Shown here: positions 1-5,035 of the stretch, in pieces
Numbering within the stretch: position 1 is the first letter of the stretch
How the letters are laid out: each line of letters begins with the position of its first letter
Assembly: GCA_003221985.1 (NCBI GenBank)
Contig: QHUQ01000191.1
Coordinates: 1 to 5,035 of the forward strand
Direction: 5' to 3'
DNA from: Gemmatimonadota bacterium
GTDB lineage: Bacteria > Gemmatimonadota > Gemmatimonadetes > Gemmatimonadales > GWC2-71-9
DNA length: 5,035 nucleotides
Notes under the pieces: generated by a model
Databases searched by the model: none
What the model was told of the DNA's origin: nothing
Seen by the model: only the letters and a program-made list of their open reading frames with translations
Program-made: the position numbers and the translations under genes

Positions 1-285
1 CGGCTTCACGGACCTGGTGTATGCGGCGATCTGGTCCAGCGTCTCCCGCTGCAGCCCGTAAAACATCCACCGCCCCTCTTTGCGATCGCCGATCAGCCCA
101 GCCTCCTTGAGCACCTTCAGATGAAACGAGAGCCGGGATTGGGCGATGCCGAGCACCTGTTCGAGCTCGCACACGCAGCGTTCCTTGTGGGAAAGCATTT
201 CGACGATTTGCACGCGCGCTTCATCGGACAGGGCGTGAAACCACAGGGCGATCGTCGCGGTGTCGGGTCGGCTAGCGGTCGTCAT
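1..285 (-). CDS. arsR: ArsR-family metalloregulatory repressor with CVC arsenic-type site (3' end outside window)
   Basis: The first 95 residues of a small winged-helix repressor are present; the frame runs open through base 1, so the C-terminus is missing. Visible are the ArsR hallmark WFHALSDEARVQIVEML (residues 15-31), the metal-site motif RCVCEL with Cys37 and Cys39, the recognition helix SRLSFHLKVL (50-59) and the wing (about 63-76). In the ArsR family the CVC pair in this helix binds As(III)/Sb(III) and releases the protein from DNA, so it probably represses an arsenic-resistance operon continuing past base 1. That target is inferred. The ATG at 283-285 is chosen because it lies just downstream of a promoter/operator at 291-320; an in-frame ATG at 295-297 would overlap the operator. 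No Shine-Dalgarno is visible, and the expected transcript start falls almost on this ATG, suggesting a leaderless or near-leaderless message. It is about 50% identical to the upstream paralogue at 317-712. Confidence 0.9.
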   Translation of the reverse strand, partial: MTTASRPDTATIALWFHALSDEARVQIVEMLSHKERCVCELEQVLGIAQSRLSFHLKVLKEAGLIGDRKEGRWMFYGLQRETLDQIAAYTRSVKP

Positions 286-290
286 GCGAC

Positions 291-320
291 ATAACATATC
301 AAGTTTTCTTGATACGTCAA
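291..320 (-). promoter_or_regulatory. Sigma70-like promoter of the CVC-type arsR gene
   Basis: On the minus strand a TTGACG hexamer (315-320, 5/6 to the -35 consensus) is followed after 18 bases by TGTTAT (291-296, 4/6 to the -10 consensus); an alternative -10, TATGTT (293-298), gives a 16-base spacer. The -35 overlaps the TGA stop (317-319) of the upstream regulator gene. The spacer is filled by the palindrome at 297-314, the usual position for steric repression. The predicted start falls near base 284-285, at the arsR ATG. The hexamers were found by eye and no expression data support them. Confidence 0.6.
297..314. promoter_or_regulatory. ArsR-type operator palindrome (TATCAAG-TTTT-CTTGATA)
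   Basis: This is a perfect inverted repeat with 7-bp arms and a 4-base centre. It contains ATCAA-N6-TTGAT, which matches the operator form described for many ArsR repressors. It is placed between the -35 and -10 of the downstream arsR gene, so binding would block polymerase. The natural ligand is the product of that gene; the upstream paralogue could also bind because its recognition helix is nearly the same (SRVSFHLKVL versus SRLSFHLKVL). Which protein binds is inferred. Confidence 0.78.
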
Positions 321-712
321 TCCCGGCACCCATCCAGGGGGCACGTGCCCCGATGCGCCCCAGGCAACACTATGTGCATGAACGTGATCATCAAATCGAG
401 CGTCTCCTTGCGCAGCGTGCTGTACCTCCACTGGCCATTGCGCCGCTCGTCAATAAGTCTCGACTCCCTCAGCACTTTCAGGTGAAAAGACACGCGTGAG
501 CGCGGGACGTTGAGGAGCCTCTGGAGCTCTCCGGCGGCGCGATCCCGTTGCGATAACAACTCCAGAATGTCGAGACGCGTCGTGTCCGAAAGCGCGTGGA
601 ACCATTGCGCGACGCGCGCCAACTGGAGATCCAGGGCATGCGGAAGGTGCGGTAAACCCGGACGCTGCCGAGGCCAGTTTTGCGCAATGCGGAGGAGGAT
701 GCTGCGGCGCAT
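317..712 (-). CDS. ArsR-family winged-helix transcriptional regulator lacking the CVC metal site
   Basis: This is a 131-residue ArsR-type DNA-binding protein. The core runs from WFHALSDTTRLDILELL (37-53) through the recognition helix SRVSFHLKVL (72-81) and the wing (about 86-98) to the dimerisation helix KETLDLMITFMHIV. By hand alignment it is about 50% identical (36 of 72 positions) to the arsenic-type paralogue just downstream. The CVC motif is replaced by Ala59-Ala60-Gly61, so the classic As(III) site is absent; two cysteines near the C-terminus (Cys124 and Cys129, spaced C-x4-C) could form another site, but this is speculative. The start is uncertain: ATG at 710-712 has an AGG 8 bases upstream, GTG at 716-718 is the first start after an in-frame stop, and the 36-residue stretch before the core is long for the family, so a later TTG (near residue 31) is possible. 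Its stop is 31 bases from the next start. Ligand and targets are unknown. Confidence 0.83.
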   Translation of the reverse strand: MRRSILLRIAQNWPRQRPGLPHLPHALDLQLARVAQWFHALSDTTRLDILELLSQRDRAAGELQRLLNVPRSRVSFHLKVLRESRLIDERRNGQWRYSTLRKETLDLMITFMHIVLPGAHRGTCPLDGCRD

Positions 713-732
713 GGGCACAGCCTAGTACCACC

Positions 733-752
733 ATTTCAAGAATTGTTGAAAT
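733..752. promoter_or_regulatory. Near-perfect 20-bp palindrome upstream of the CVC-less ArsR gene, probable operator
   Basis: ATTTCAAGAATTGTTGAAAT reads the same on both strands at 18 of 20 positions. Its core TTCAA-N6-TTGAA closely resembles the ATCAA-N6-TTGAT operator at 297-314. It lies in the 52-base gap between the rsmA stop (765) and the ATG at 712, about 20 bases before that ATG, fitting autoregulation by the encoded ArsR protein. A terminator for the upstream operon is less likely because the arms are AT-rich and no T-run follows on the minus strand. I could not assign convincing -35 and -10 hexamers; CTGCCA (756-761) with TGAAAT 17 bases later is only 4/6 for each. Confidence 0.6.
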
Positions 753-764
753 AGCTGGCAGGGC

Positions 765-1496
765 CTATCCTTGCCCGCGCGCCGATCGCAACAGTCGGAC
801 GAACCCCTCGGGCGGAAGCCGTTCGGGACGCACAACGGGATCGAAACCGAGTGCTCTCAGTTTCGCATCATTTAGCCCCGGCACGGCGTTTTTTAGCTGC
901 TTCCGACGCTTACTGAAACAGGCGGTCACGAAGGATCGAAACGGCGCGACCTCTTCCGGTCTGACCAGCGGTTCCGTCAACGGTATAAGGCGGATCAACG
1001 CACTTCTCACCTTCGGCGCCGGCCGAAATGCGCCAGGTCCCACCGTAAACAGCTTCTCCACGCTAGCCACCGCTTGCACGCCCACGGACAACGCTCCGTA
1101 GGTCTTGCTTCCCGGCTGGGCCGCAATCCGATCAGCGACCTCCGCCTGCACCAGAAACACCACCCGTTCCGGGAGCGGAGGCCTGAGAGCCTTGTCGATC
1201 AAGGGAGACGTGATGTAGTAGGGGATGTTTCCGACAACCTTGGATACGCGCGGCCAATCGAGTTGCAGCGCGTCCCCTTCAATTACACGCAGACCGTCCA
1301 GCGCAAGCGCCGCTGCGAGCAGCCGATCCTTTTCAATGGCAATCACCTTCAGCCCGCGGTCGAGCAATACGCGCGTCAGTGTTCCCCGCCCTGGTCCGAT
1401 CTCAAGTACGGTCTCACCAGGCCGAGGATCGAGCGCGTCCACGATCCTGCCAAGGACCCCGGGATCGTTGAGAAAATGCTGGCCCAGCCGTCTCAA
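765..1496 (-). CDS. rsmA: 16S rRNA (adenine1518-N6/adenine1519-N6)-dimethyltransferase RsmA/KsgA
   Basis: The enzyme uses S-adenosylmethionine to dimethylate two adjacent adenines in the 3'-terminal helix of 16S rRNA, a late step in 30S subunit maturation in the cytoplasm. Family motifs appear in order: GQHFL (residues 5-9), SAM-binding motif I LEIGPGRGTLT (31-41), the acidic ribose-binding residue in IEKD (Glu55), EGDAL (73-77), catalytic motif IV NIPYY (90-94; usually NLPYY), FLVQAEVADRI (114-124), and C-terminal GAFRPAPKVRSALIRL (155-170) and FSKRRKQLKNA (194-204). At 243 residues it is somewhat shorter than the usual 260-280, mainly from a short segment between Glu55 and EGDAL. I chose the TTG at 1494-1496, which overlaps the TGA of the phosphatase gene by 4 bp (TTGA) and puts GQHFL at the normal distance from the N-terminus. 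The frame is open upstream to 1880, but that stretch is out-of-frame overlap with the phosphatase gene. No Shine-Dalgarno is evident, so translational coupling is likely. Confidence 0.95.
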   Translation of the reverse strand: MRRLGQHFLNDPGVLGRIVDALDPRPGETVLEIGPGRGTLTRVLLDRGLKVIAIEKDRLLAAALALDGLRVIEGDALQLDWPRVSKVVGNIPYYITSPLIDKALRPPLPERVVFLVQAEVADRIAAQPGSKTYGALSVGVQAVASVEKLFTVGPGAFRPAPKVRSALIRLIPLTEPLVRPEEVAPFRSFVTACFSKRRKQLKNAVPGLNDAKLRALGFDPVVRPERLPPEGFVRLLRSARGQG

Positions 1497-3010
1497 ACTT
1501 TGAGCAGAACGAGCGTGCGGTCGTCGTTGGCAGGCGCGCCGCCGGTATACGCGGCGATGTCGGTAAAAACGGCTTCCAGAATATGACGTGCCGGCCGTGT
1601 ACGCAGATTGACCACGTGGCTCAAGACCCGCGGCTCGCCGAACCGTTCGCCGTTCGGGCCCCGCGCGTCGGCGAGGCCATCGGTGAAGAGACAGAGAGTC
1701 GCTTTGCCGCGCTCGAACGGCAGCATGCGTTCCTGGCCGCCGTTCCCGAGACCGAGCGGCGGCCGGGTCGCGTCGAGGCGCGTGACGGCGCCGGTCTCGG
1801 TCGACACGAGGAAGGCGTGCGGGTGGCCGGCGTTGGCATAGGTCAGCGTGCCGTTCGCGGGATCCGCGACCGCATAGCACAGCGTGAGAAACATCTCCGT
1901 CTCCGTCAGCTCCTCTTGCAGCGACATCTCGAGCCGCCGCAACGCCTCATGCGGCGACTCCGCGGTCTCGGCGTGAATGCCGGAGGCGGCCATCGCCAGC
2001 GCCATGATGAGCGCGGCGCCGAACCCGTGGCTCGAGACGTCGCCGATCATCACGCCGATCCGCTCCCCATGCAAACTGAGCAGATTATAAAAATCTCCCC
2101 CAACCGATTCGGCCGGACGACACCGCGCCGCGACGTCGCCCTTCGACGCGACGACCGCGGGCGACGGCAGCAGCTTGAGCTGCAGGTCGTGCGCCAGCTC
2201 GAGCTCGCGGCGCACGCGCTGCTGGCCGAGATCGCGCTCGACCAGGCGCGCGTTCTCGATCGCCGCGCCGATCTGATTGGCAATGGCGGCGACCAGTTTC
2301 CGATCGCCCGCGGTGAAGGCATCCCCACCGGTCCGGTCGGTCAGATTGATGACGCCGATCGGCGTCGGCACGCGCCCCGGCGAAGCGTACACGACCGGCA
2401 CCGACAGGAATGCCTGCCCGCGATATTGCCGCTCGACGGGATTGGGCGGTTTCTGCGCGCGCTGATCGGTCGGGTCGTAGCTGATGATGCGCATCTCCCG
2501 AAACACGCGCGCCGCGACCGACTTCGGGTCGTCGACCTCGATCGGCTCGACCTCGCCGAGCTCCACGCCGCGCGCGGCGACGAGCCGGAGCACGTTGGCG
2601 CGCGGGTCGTGGACCAGCAGCGTGGCACGCCGGGCCCGTACCACGGCCGACACCTCGCGCAGGATGCGATTCGCCGCTTCGTCGAGCCGGATGGTGTGGC
2701 CAAGGATCTCGCTGATCGTGTAGATCAGGTCGATTTCCTCGTAGCGCCCCGACAGCTCGGCGGCCACCTGCGTCGTCTCCTGCTCGGCGTCGAGCACGGC
2801 GCCGACGATTTCCGCGAGCTCGGAGGCGCCGTGGTTCCCCTCCCCCTGCCCGCGAATCTCCAGCCAGGCGCCCTCGACATTGGGAATCGGTTGAAACTTG
2901 GCGCCGCCGTTCGGAGTCGGAGTCCCACCCGGCGTCTGGGCGCGCCACAGCCGCAGCGTGGTGCCCGACAGGGCCGACAGCACCGGCAGCAGGCGCTCGA
3001 GCCGCGTCAC
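1493..3010 (-). CDS. GAF-domain SpoIIE/RsbU-type PP2C serine phosphatase
   Basis: This is a cytoplasmic protein phosphatase of 505 residues. A poorly recognised N-terminal region (1-90) is followed by a GAF sensor domain (about 95-258), a charged helical linker (about 255-285), and a PP2C_SIG/SpoIIE catalytic domain (about 292-505). Metal-binding acidic residues are present: GGD (Asp306), IGDVSSHG (Asp324), FTDG (Asp444) and NDD (Asp496, Asp497). The common GGDFYD motif reads GGDFYN here. No membrane segment or signal peptide is seen. In partner-switching systems such phosphatases dephosphorylate the STAS antagonist, here encoded two genes upstream, freeing it to bind the kinase/anti-sigma factor. 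The GAF domain is the likely signal input, but its ligand is unknown. The chosen GTG (3008-3010) overlaps the TGA of the RsbW-like gene by 4 bp (GTGA); an in-frame TTG at 3029-3031 would add 7 residues and has an AAAGG about 10 bases upstream. Confidence 0.93.
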   Translation of the reverse strand: MTRLERLLPVLSALSGTTLRLWRAQTPGGTPTPNGGAKFQPIPNVEGAWLEIRGQGEGNHGASELAEIVGAVLDAEQETTQVAAELSGRYEEIDLIYTISEILGHTIRLDEAANRILREVSAVVRARRATLLVHDPRANVLRLVAARGVELGEVEPIEVDDPKSVAARVFREMRIISYDPTDQRAQKPPNPVERQYRGQAFLSVPVVYASPGRVPTPIGVINLTDRTGGDAFTAGDRKLVAAIANQIGAAIENARLVERDLGQQRVRRELELAHDLQLKLLPSPAVVASKGDVAARCRPAESVGGDFYNLLSLHGERIGVMIGDVSSHGFGAALIMALAMAASGIHAETAESPHEALRRLEMSLQEELTETEMFLTLCYAVADPANGTLTYANAGHPHAFLVSTETGAVTRLDATRPPLGLGNGGQERMLPFERGKATLCLFTDGLADARGPNGERFGEPRVLSHVVNLRTRPARHILEAVFTDIAAYTGGAPANDDRTLVLLKV

Positions 3011-3435
3011 CCCGCTCGGAGAGTCAGGCAAATGCCGTTGCCTTTCTCGTTGAACGCCACTTCGTCGACCAGGTGGCGGATGACGAACAGCCCGCGCCCG
3101 TACTCGCGCTCGAGATTGTCGGGATGGGTCGGGTCGGGCAGCTGCGTCGTGTCGTAGCCGCCGCCGTCGTCGATCACGTAGATGCGCACGAAGTCGCGGC
3201 CGAACTCGACGCTGACGCGCACGGAGCGCGTGGGGTTCTCGCCGGTGCCATAGCGAATGGCGTTGCCCAGGGCTTCGGCCAGGGCGGTGCGGAGGTTGAA
3301 GCTGATGCGGCGGGGGGAGAGCGTGCCGGGAGGTAGATGCGTCGCGACCAGCTCGACCGCGTCGCCGACCATCCCCAGATCGCTGGGGACGTCGAGCTTC
3401 ATCGCCCCGCGCGTGACGTGCAGTTTGAGGGTCAC
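3007..3435 (-). CDS. RsbW/SpoIIAB-like serine kinase and anti-sigma factor (HATPase_c_2)
   Basis: This 142-residue GHKL-fold ATP-binding protein resembles anti-sigma factors that sequester a sigma factor or other partner and phosphorylate the STAS antagonist. Visible motifs are the N-box ALAEALGNAIRYG (51-63, with Glu54 and Asn58), the G1 box VIDDGGGYD (87-95) and the G2 box EYGRGLFVIR (111-120); all the ATP-site features I look for are intact. Size matches the family (about 130-160). The GTG at 3433-3435 is preferred because it follows the STAS stop by 1 base, and a GAGGAGG (3454-3460) lies 18 bases upstream, rather far. An in-frame ATG at 3400-3402 would give 131 residues beginning MKLDVPSDLG, also plausible for the family. 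A longer open stretch to 3555 overlaps the STAS gene in another frame and is rejected. The protein it controls is not identifiable here because no sigma gene is present. Confidence 0.92.
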   Translation of the reverse strand: MTLKLHVTRGAMKLDVPSDLGMVGDAVELVATHLPPGTLSPRRISFNLRTALAEALGNAIRYGTGENPTRSVRVSVEFGRDFVRIYVIDDGGGYDTTQLPDPTHPDNLEREYGRGLFVIRHLVDEVAFNEKGNGICLTLRAG

Positions 3436-3436
3436 G

Positions 3437-3772
3437 TCAGAACGCGGCCAACGCCTCCTCGGCGCTCCGGCTGATGGCGAACAGCGTGTCGAGCTTGGTG
3501 AGCTCGAAGAGGGTCTGGAGATCGGCATTGAGGCCGGCGAGCCGCAGCTCCCCACCCTGTTCGCGGATTTTCTTGGAGAGCGAGACCAGCACGCCGAGCC
3601 CCGATGAGTCTATGTATCCGGTCTTACTAAAATCAATCACGAATTTGCGGGAGCCTTCCTCGAGCGCGTCGAGGACCTTCTGCTTCAGCTCCTGGCGGTT
3701 GCCGACGATGAGCTGGCCCTCCACACCGACGACGACGACGCCGCTCTTGTCCTTCTTCAGGGTGAACCGCAT
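3437..3772 (-). CDS. STAS-domain anti-sigma factor antagonist (RsbV/SpoIIAA-like)
   Basis: A single-domain STAS protein of 111 residues, the family's normal size. It has the beta-strand VVVVGVEGQLIVGN (12-25), the strand KFVIDFSKTGYID (43-55) and the hallmark phosphorylation loop DSSGLGVLVSL (55-65), where Ser56, just after the Asp, is the expected target of the RsbW-like kinase. In partner switching the unphosphorylated form binds the anti-sigma kinase and releases its partner; phosphorylation turns this off and a PP2C phosphatase restores it. All three players are adjacent and in order here. The ATG at 3770-3772 follows the pta stop by 6 bases. A good Shine-Dalgarno, GGAAGGGG, lies within the end of pta about 9 bases before the ATG, the strongest ribosome site in the operon. 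An internal AT-richer patch near 3625-3645 is unremarkable. Confidence 0.94.
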   Translation of the reverse strand: MRFTLKKDKSGVVVVGVEGQLIVGNRQELKQKVLDALEEGSRKFVIDFSKTGYIDSSGLGVLVSLSKKIREQGGELRLAGLNADLQTLFELTKLDTLFAISRSAEEALAAF

Positions 3773-3778
3773 GCCGGA

Positions 3779-4696
3779 TTACCCCTTCCGCGTTTGGAGA
3801 ATCGCAATCGCCGCCGTGTCCACAATATCATCGGCGGTCGCGCCGCGCGACAGGTCCGCGATCGGCTTGGCCAGTCCCTGGAGGATCGGGCCGAGCGCGG
3901 TCCACCCGCCGAGCCGCTGCACCAGTTTGTAGCCGATGTTGCCGGCGTCGAGATCGGGAAAGATCAGGACGTTCGCCCGGCCGCCCACCATCGAGCCTTT
4001 GGCCTTGCGCGCGGCGACCTCCGCCACGAGCGCCGCGTCGGCCTGCAGCTCGCCGTCGAATGGGAAATCTGCCGGCGGGTGGCGGCCGCGCAGCTGCGTA
4101 ATGGCCGCCTGCACCCGCTCCACGCGCGGCCCCTCCGCGCTGCCGCGCGTGCTATAAGAGAGAAAGGCGACCACGGGCTCGTCACCGACGATGCGGCGGC
4201 GATCGCGCGCCGACGCGATGGCGATGTCGGCCAGCTGCACCGACGTCGGCTCCGGCACGACGGCGCAGTCGGCAAACGTCAGCACGCGATCGTCCTTCAC
4301 CATGTAGAACGCACCCGACACCGTCGCGATGCTCGGCGCCATGCCCACCGCCCACAGCGCGGCGTGGATCGTGTCGGCGCTGGGATAATCGGCGCCGCCC
4401 ACCATGACGTCCGCTGCGCCGATGCCGACGAGGCACGCGCCGCGGGTGAGCGGATGCTCCAGCGCTTCCGCGGCCGAGGCGTCGGTCGGAAAGCGATCGG
4501 GCCGGCGGGCCCGGAGGTGACGCGCGAGAAACGGCATGCGGGAATCGGGAGCGCGCCGCAGCACCTCGACGATACCCAGACCTTCGCGCTCGACGCGCTT
4601 CGCCGCTTCCTGGACGCGCGGATCATCCCCTTCGGGGAAGATGACCCGAGCCCGCGTTTCCTTCGCCCGCTGGTAGACGCGGTCGAGGAAGCTCAT
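3779..4696 (-). CDS. pta: Phosphate acetyltransferase (short, single-domain PTA_PTB type)
   Basis: It probably converts acetyl-CoA and phosphate to acetyl phosphate and CoA, linking CoA metabolism to the acetate/acetyl-phosphate pool in the cytoplasm. Recognisable blocks are VIFPEGDDPRVQEAA (18-32), GGADYPSADTIHAAL (100-114), FLSYSTRGSA (178-187), DGELQADAALVAEVAARKA (214-232), ANVLIFPDLDAGNIGYKLVQRLGG (241-264) and GPILQGLAKPIADLSRG (269-285), all characteristic of the family. At 305 residues it is about 20 shorter than typical stand-alone enzymes (about 325); the missing part lies between PEGDDPRV and the PDSRM region (about residues 36-50), where others have the strand-helix segment that follows the first motif. 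The catalytic C-terminal half looks complete. Phosphate butyryltransferase is related, but the PDLDAGNIGYK and LSRG blocks favour acetyl. The ATG at 4694-4696 overlaps the coaD TGA by 4 bp (ATGA). No acetate kinase gene is in the window. Confidence 0.93.
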   Translation of the reverse strand: MSFLDRVYQRAKETRARVIFPEGDDPRVQEAAKRVEREGLGIVEVLRRAPDSRMPFLARHLRARRPDRFPTDASAAEALEHPLTRGACLVGIGAADVMVGGADYPSADTIHAALWAVGMAPSIATVSGAFYMVKDDRVLTFADCAVVPEPTSVQLADIAIASARDRRRIVGDEPVVAFLSYSTRGSAEGPRVERVQAAITQLRGRHPPADFPFDGELQADAALVAEVAARKAKGSMVGGRANVLIFPDLDAGNIGYKLVQRLGGWTALGPILQGLAKPIADLSRGATADDIVDTAAIAILQTRKG

Positions 4697-5035
4697 TTCC
4701 CGAATTTGCGCTTCAGGGCTTGCTGCACCGTCGGATCGACGAGCTGCGACACGTCACCGCCGAAGCGGGCGACCTCACGCACCAGGCTCGAGCTGAGATA
4801 CGTCAGATCAAATGCGGGCACAAGAAAGACGGTCTCGATCTTGGGGGCGAGGTTGCGGTTCATCAACGCCATCTGGAATTCGTACTCGAAGTCCGAGACG
4901 GCCCGCAAGCCACGAATGATCACCGAGGCCCCGACCTTCTTCGCGAACTCGGCGAGCAGGCCCTCGAACGACTGCACCTCGACGCGTTTGTCCGGCACCG
5001 CCTGCTTGATCAGCGCGACGCGTTCGTCAAGAGAA
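4693..5035 (-). CDS. coaD: Phosphopantetheine adenylyltransferase (5' end outside window)
   Basis: The enzyme transfers AMP from ATP to 4'-phosphopantetheine to form dephospho-CoA, the penultimate step of CoA synthesis. The 113 C-terminal residues are present; the frame is open past base 5035 (it begins SLDERVALIKQA, matching the LEERVxLI block of CoaD), so roughly 45-50 N-terminal residues, including the nucleotidyltransferase HxGH-type motif, are outside. Visible are VEVQSFEGLLAEFA, the substrate/ATP-binding block IIRGLRAVSDFEYEFQMALMNR, and the C-terminal LSSSLVREVARFGGDV, which corresponds to the family ISSSxVRE motif with Leu for Ile. An internal GTG at 4996-4998 is not the start because upstream codons continue the family alignment. 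It is the first visible gene of the run, and its TGA shares 4 bp with the pta ATG. Confidence 0.95.
   Translation of the reverse strand, partial: SLDERVALIKQAVPDKRVEVQSFEGLLAEFAKKVGASVIIRGLRAVSDFEYEFQMALMNRNLAPKIETVFLVPAFDLTYLSSSLVREVARFGGDVSQLVDPTVQQALKRKFGK

Noticed and set aside
260..499. Small plus-strand frame across the arsR promoter
   Set aside because: It is antisense to the two regulator genes and their operator, with no ribosome site or recognisable motif.
733..752. Palindrome as a Rho-independent terminator of the rsmA operon
   Set aside because: The arms are AT-rich and no T-run follows on the minus strand; position and resemblance to the arsR operator favour a regulator site.
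1497..1880. Upstream extension of the rsmA frame by 128 codons
   Set aside because: It overlaps the phosphatase catalytic domain in another frame, is low-complexity Arg-rich, and KsgA proteins begin shortly before GQHFL.
2085..2948. 287-codon minus-strand frame inside the phosphatase gene
   Set aside because: It is an Arg/Ala-rich alternative-frame shadow of the phosphatase coding sequence.
1583..3157. Long 524-codon open frame on the plus strand opposite the phosphatase gene
   Set aside because: It is antisense to a clear GAF-SpoIIE gene, rich in Arg, Gly, Ala and His with no recognisable domain; such frames arise routinely in high-GC DNA from codon bias on the other strand.
3436..3555. 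Upstream extension of the RsbW-like frame by 40 codons
   Set aside because: It overlaps the STAS gene and is Ser/Pro/Arg-rich without family similarity; the GTG directly after the STAS stop fits better.
3722..3742. Short GAC/ACG repeat tract
   Set aside because: It simply encodes the run of valines in the STAS domain beta-strand and is not a separate repeat element.

Overview
The window looks like a piece of a GC-rich bacterial chromosome with every supported gene on the minus strand, so genes read from high to low coordinates. Protein style (an Acidobacteriota-like GAF-SpoIIE phosphatase) and tight packing suggest a soil-type bacterium, perhaps Acidobacteriota subgroup 6 (Vicinamibacteria). 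That placement is inferred from memory of similar proteins, not proved here.

Region 1 (5035 down to 765) is one compact six-gene run: coaD (5' end outside the window), pta, a STAS anti-anti-sigma factor, an RsbW-like ATP-binding protein, a GAF-SpoIIE/PP2C phosphatase, and rsmA (ksgA). The junctions are 4-bp overlap, 6-bp gap, 1-bp gap, 4-bp overlap, 4-bp overlap. No terminator or internal promoter is visible, so this is almost certainly one transcript with translational coupling. It joins housekeeping functions (CoA synthesis, acetyl-CoA/acetyl-phosphate interconversion, 16S rRNA dimethylation) to a complete partner-switching module (kinase/anti-sigma, antagonist, phosphatase). No sigma factor gene is in the window.

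Region 2 (764 down to 1) holds two tandem, paralogous ArsR-family repressors. The upstream one (317-712) lacks the CVC metal site; the downstream one (starting at 285 and leaving the window at base 1) has the classic arsenic-type Cys-Val-Cys motif. Each gene is preceded by a palindrome of related sequence. The one before the arsenic-type gene (297-314) is a perfect ATCAA-N6-TTGAT site lying exactly between a -35 hexamer and a -10-like hexamer, as expected for an autoregulated ars operon whose effector genes would lie beyond base 1.

There is no gene-free stretch over 300 bases, and I see no RNA gene, mobile element or CRISPR array. The long plus-strand reading frames opposite the phosphatase are high-GC shadows. 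I do not see a wholly new system. The most interesting points are the partner-switching module inside a housekeeping operon and the paired ArsR regulators with their operators.
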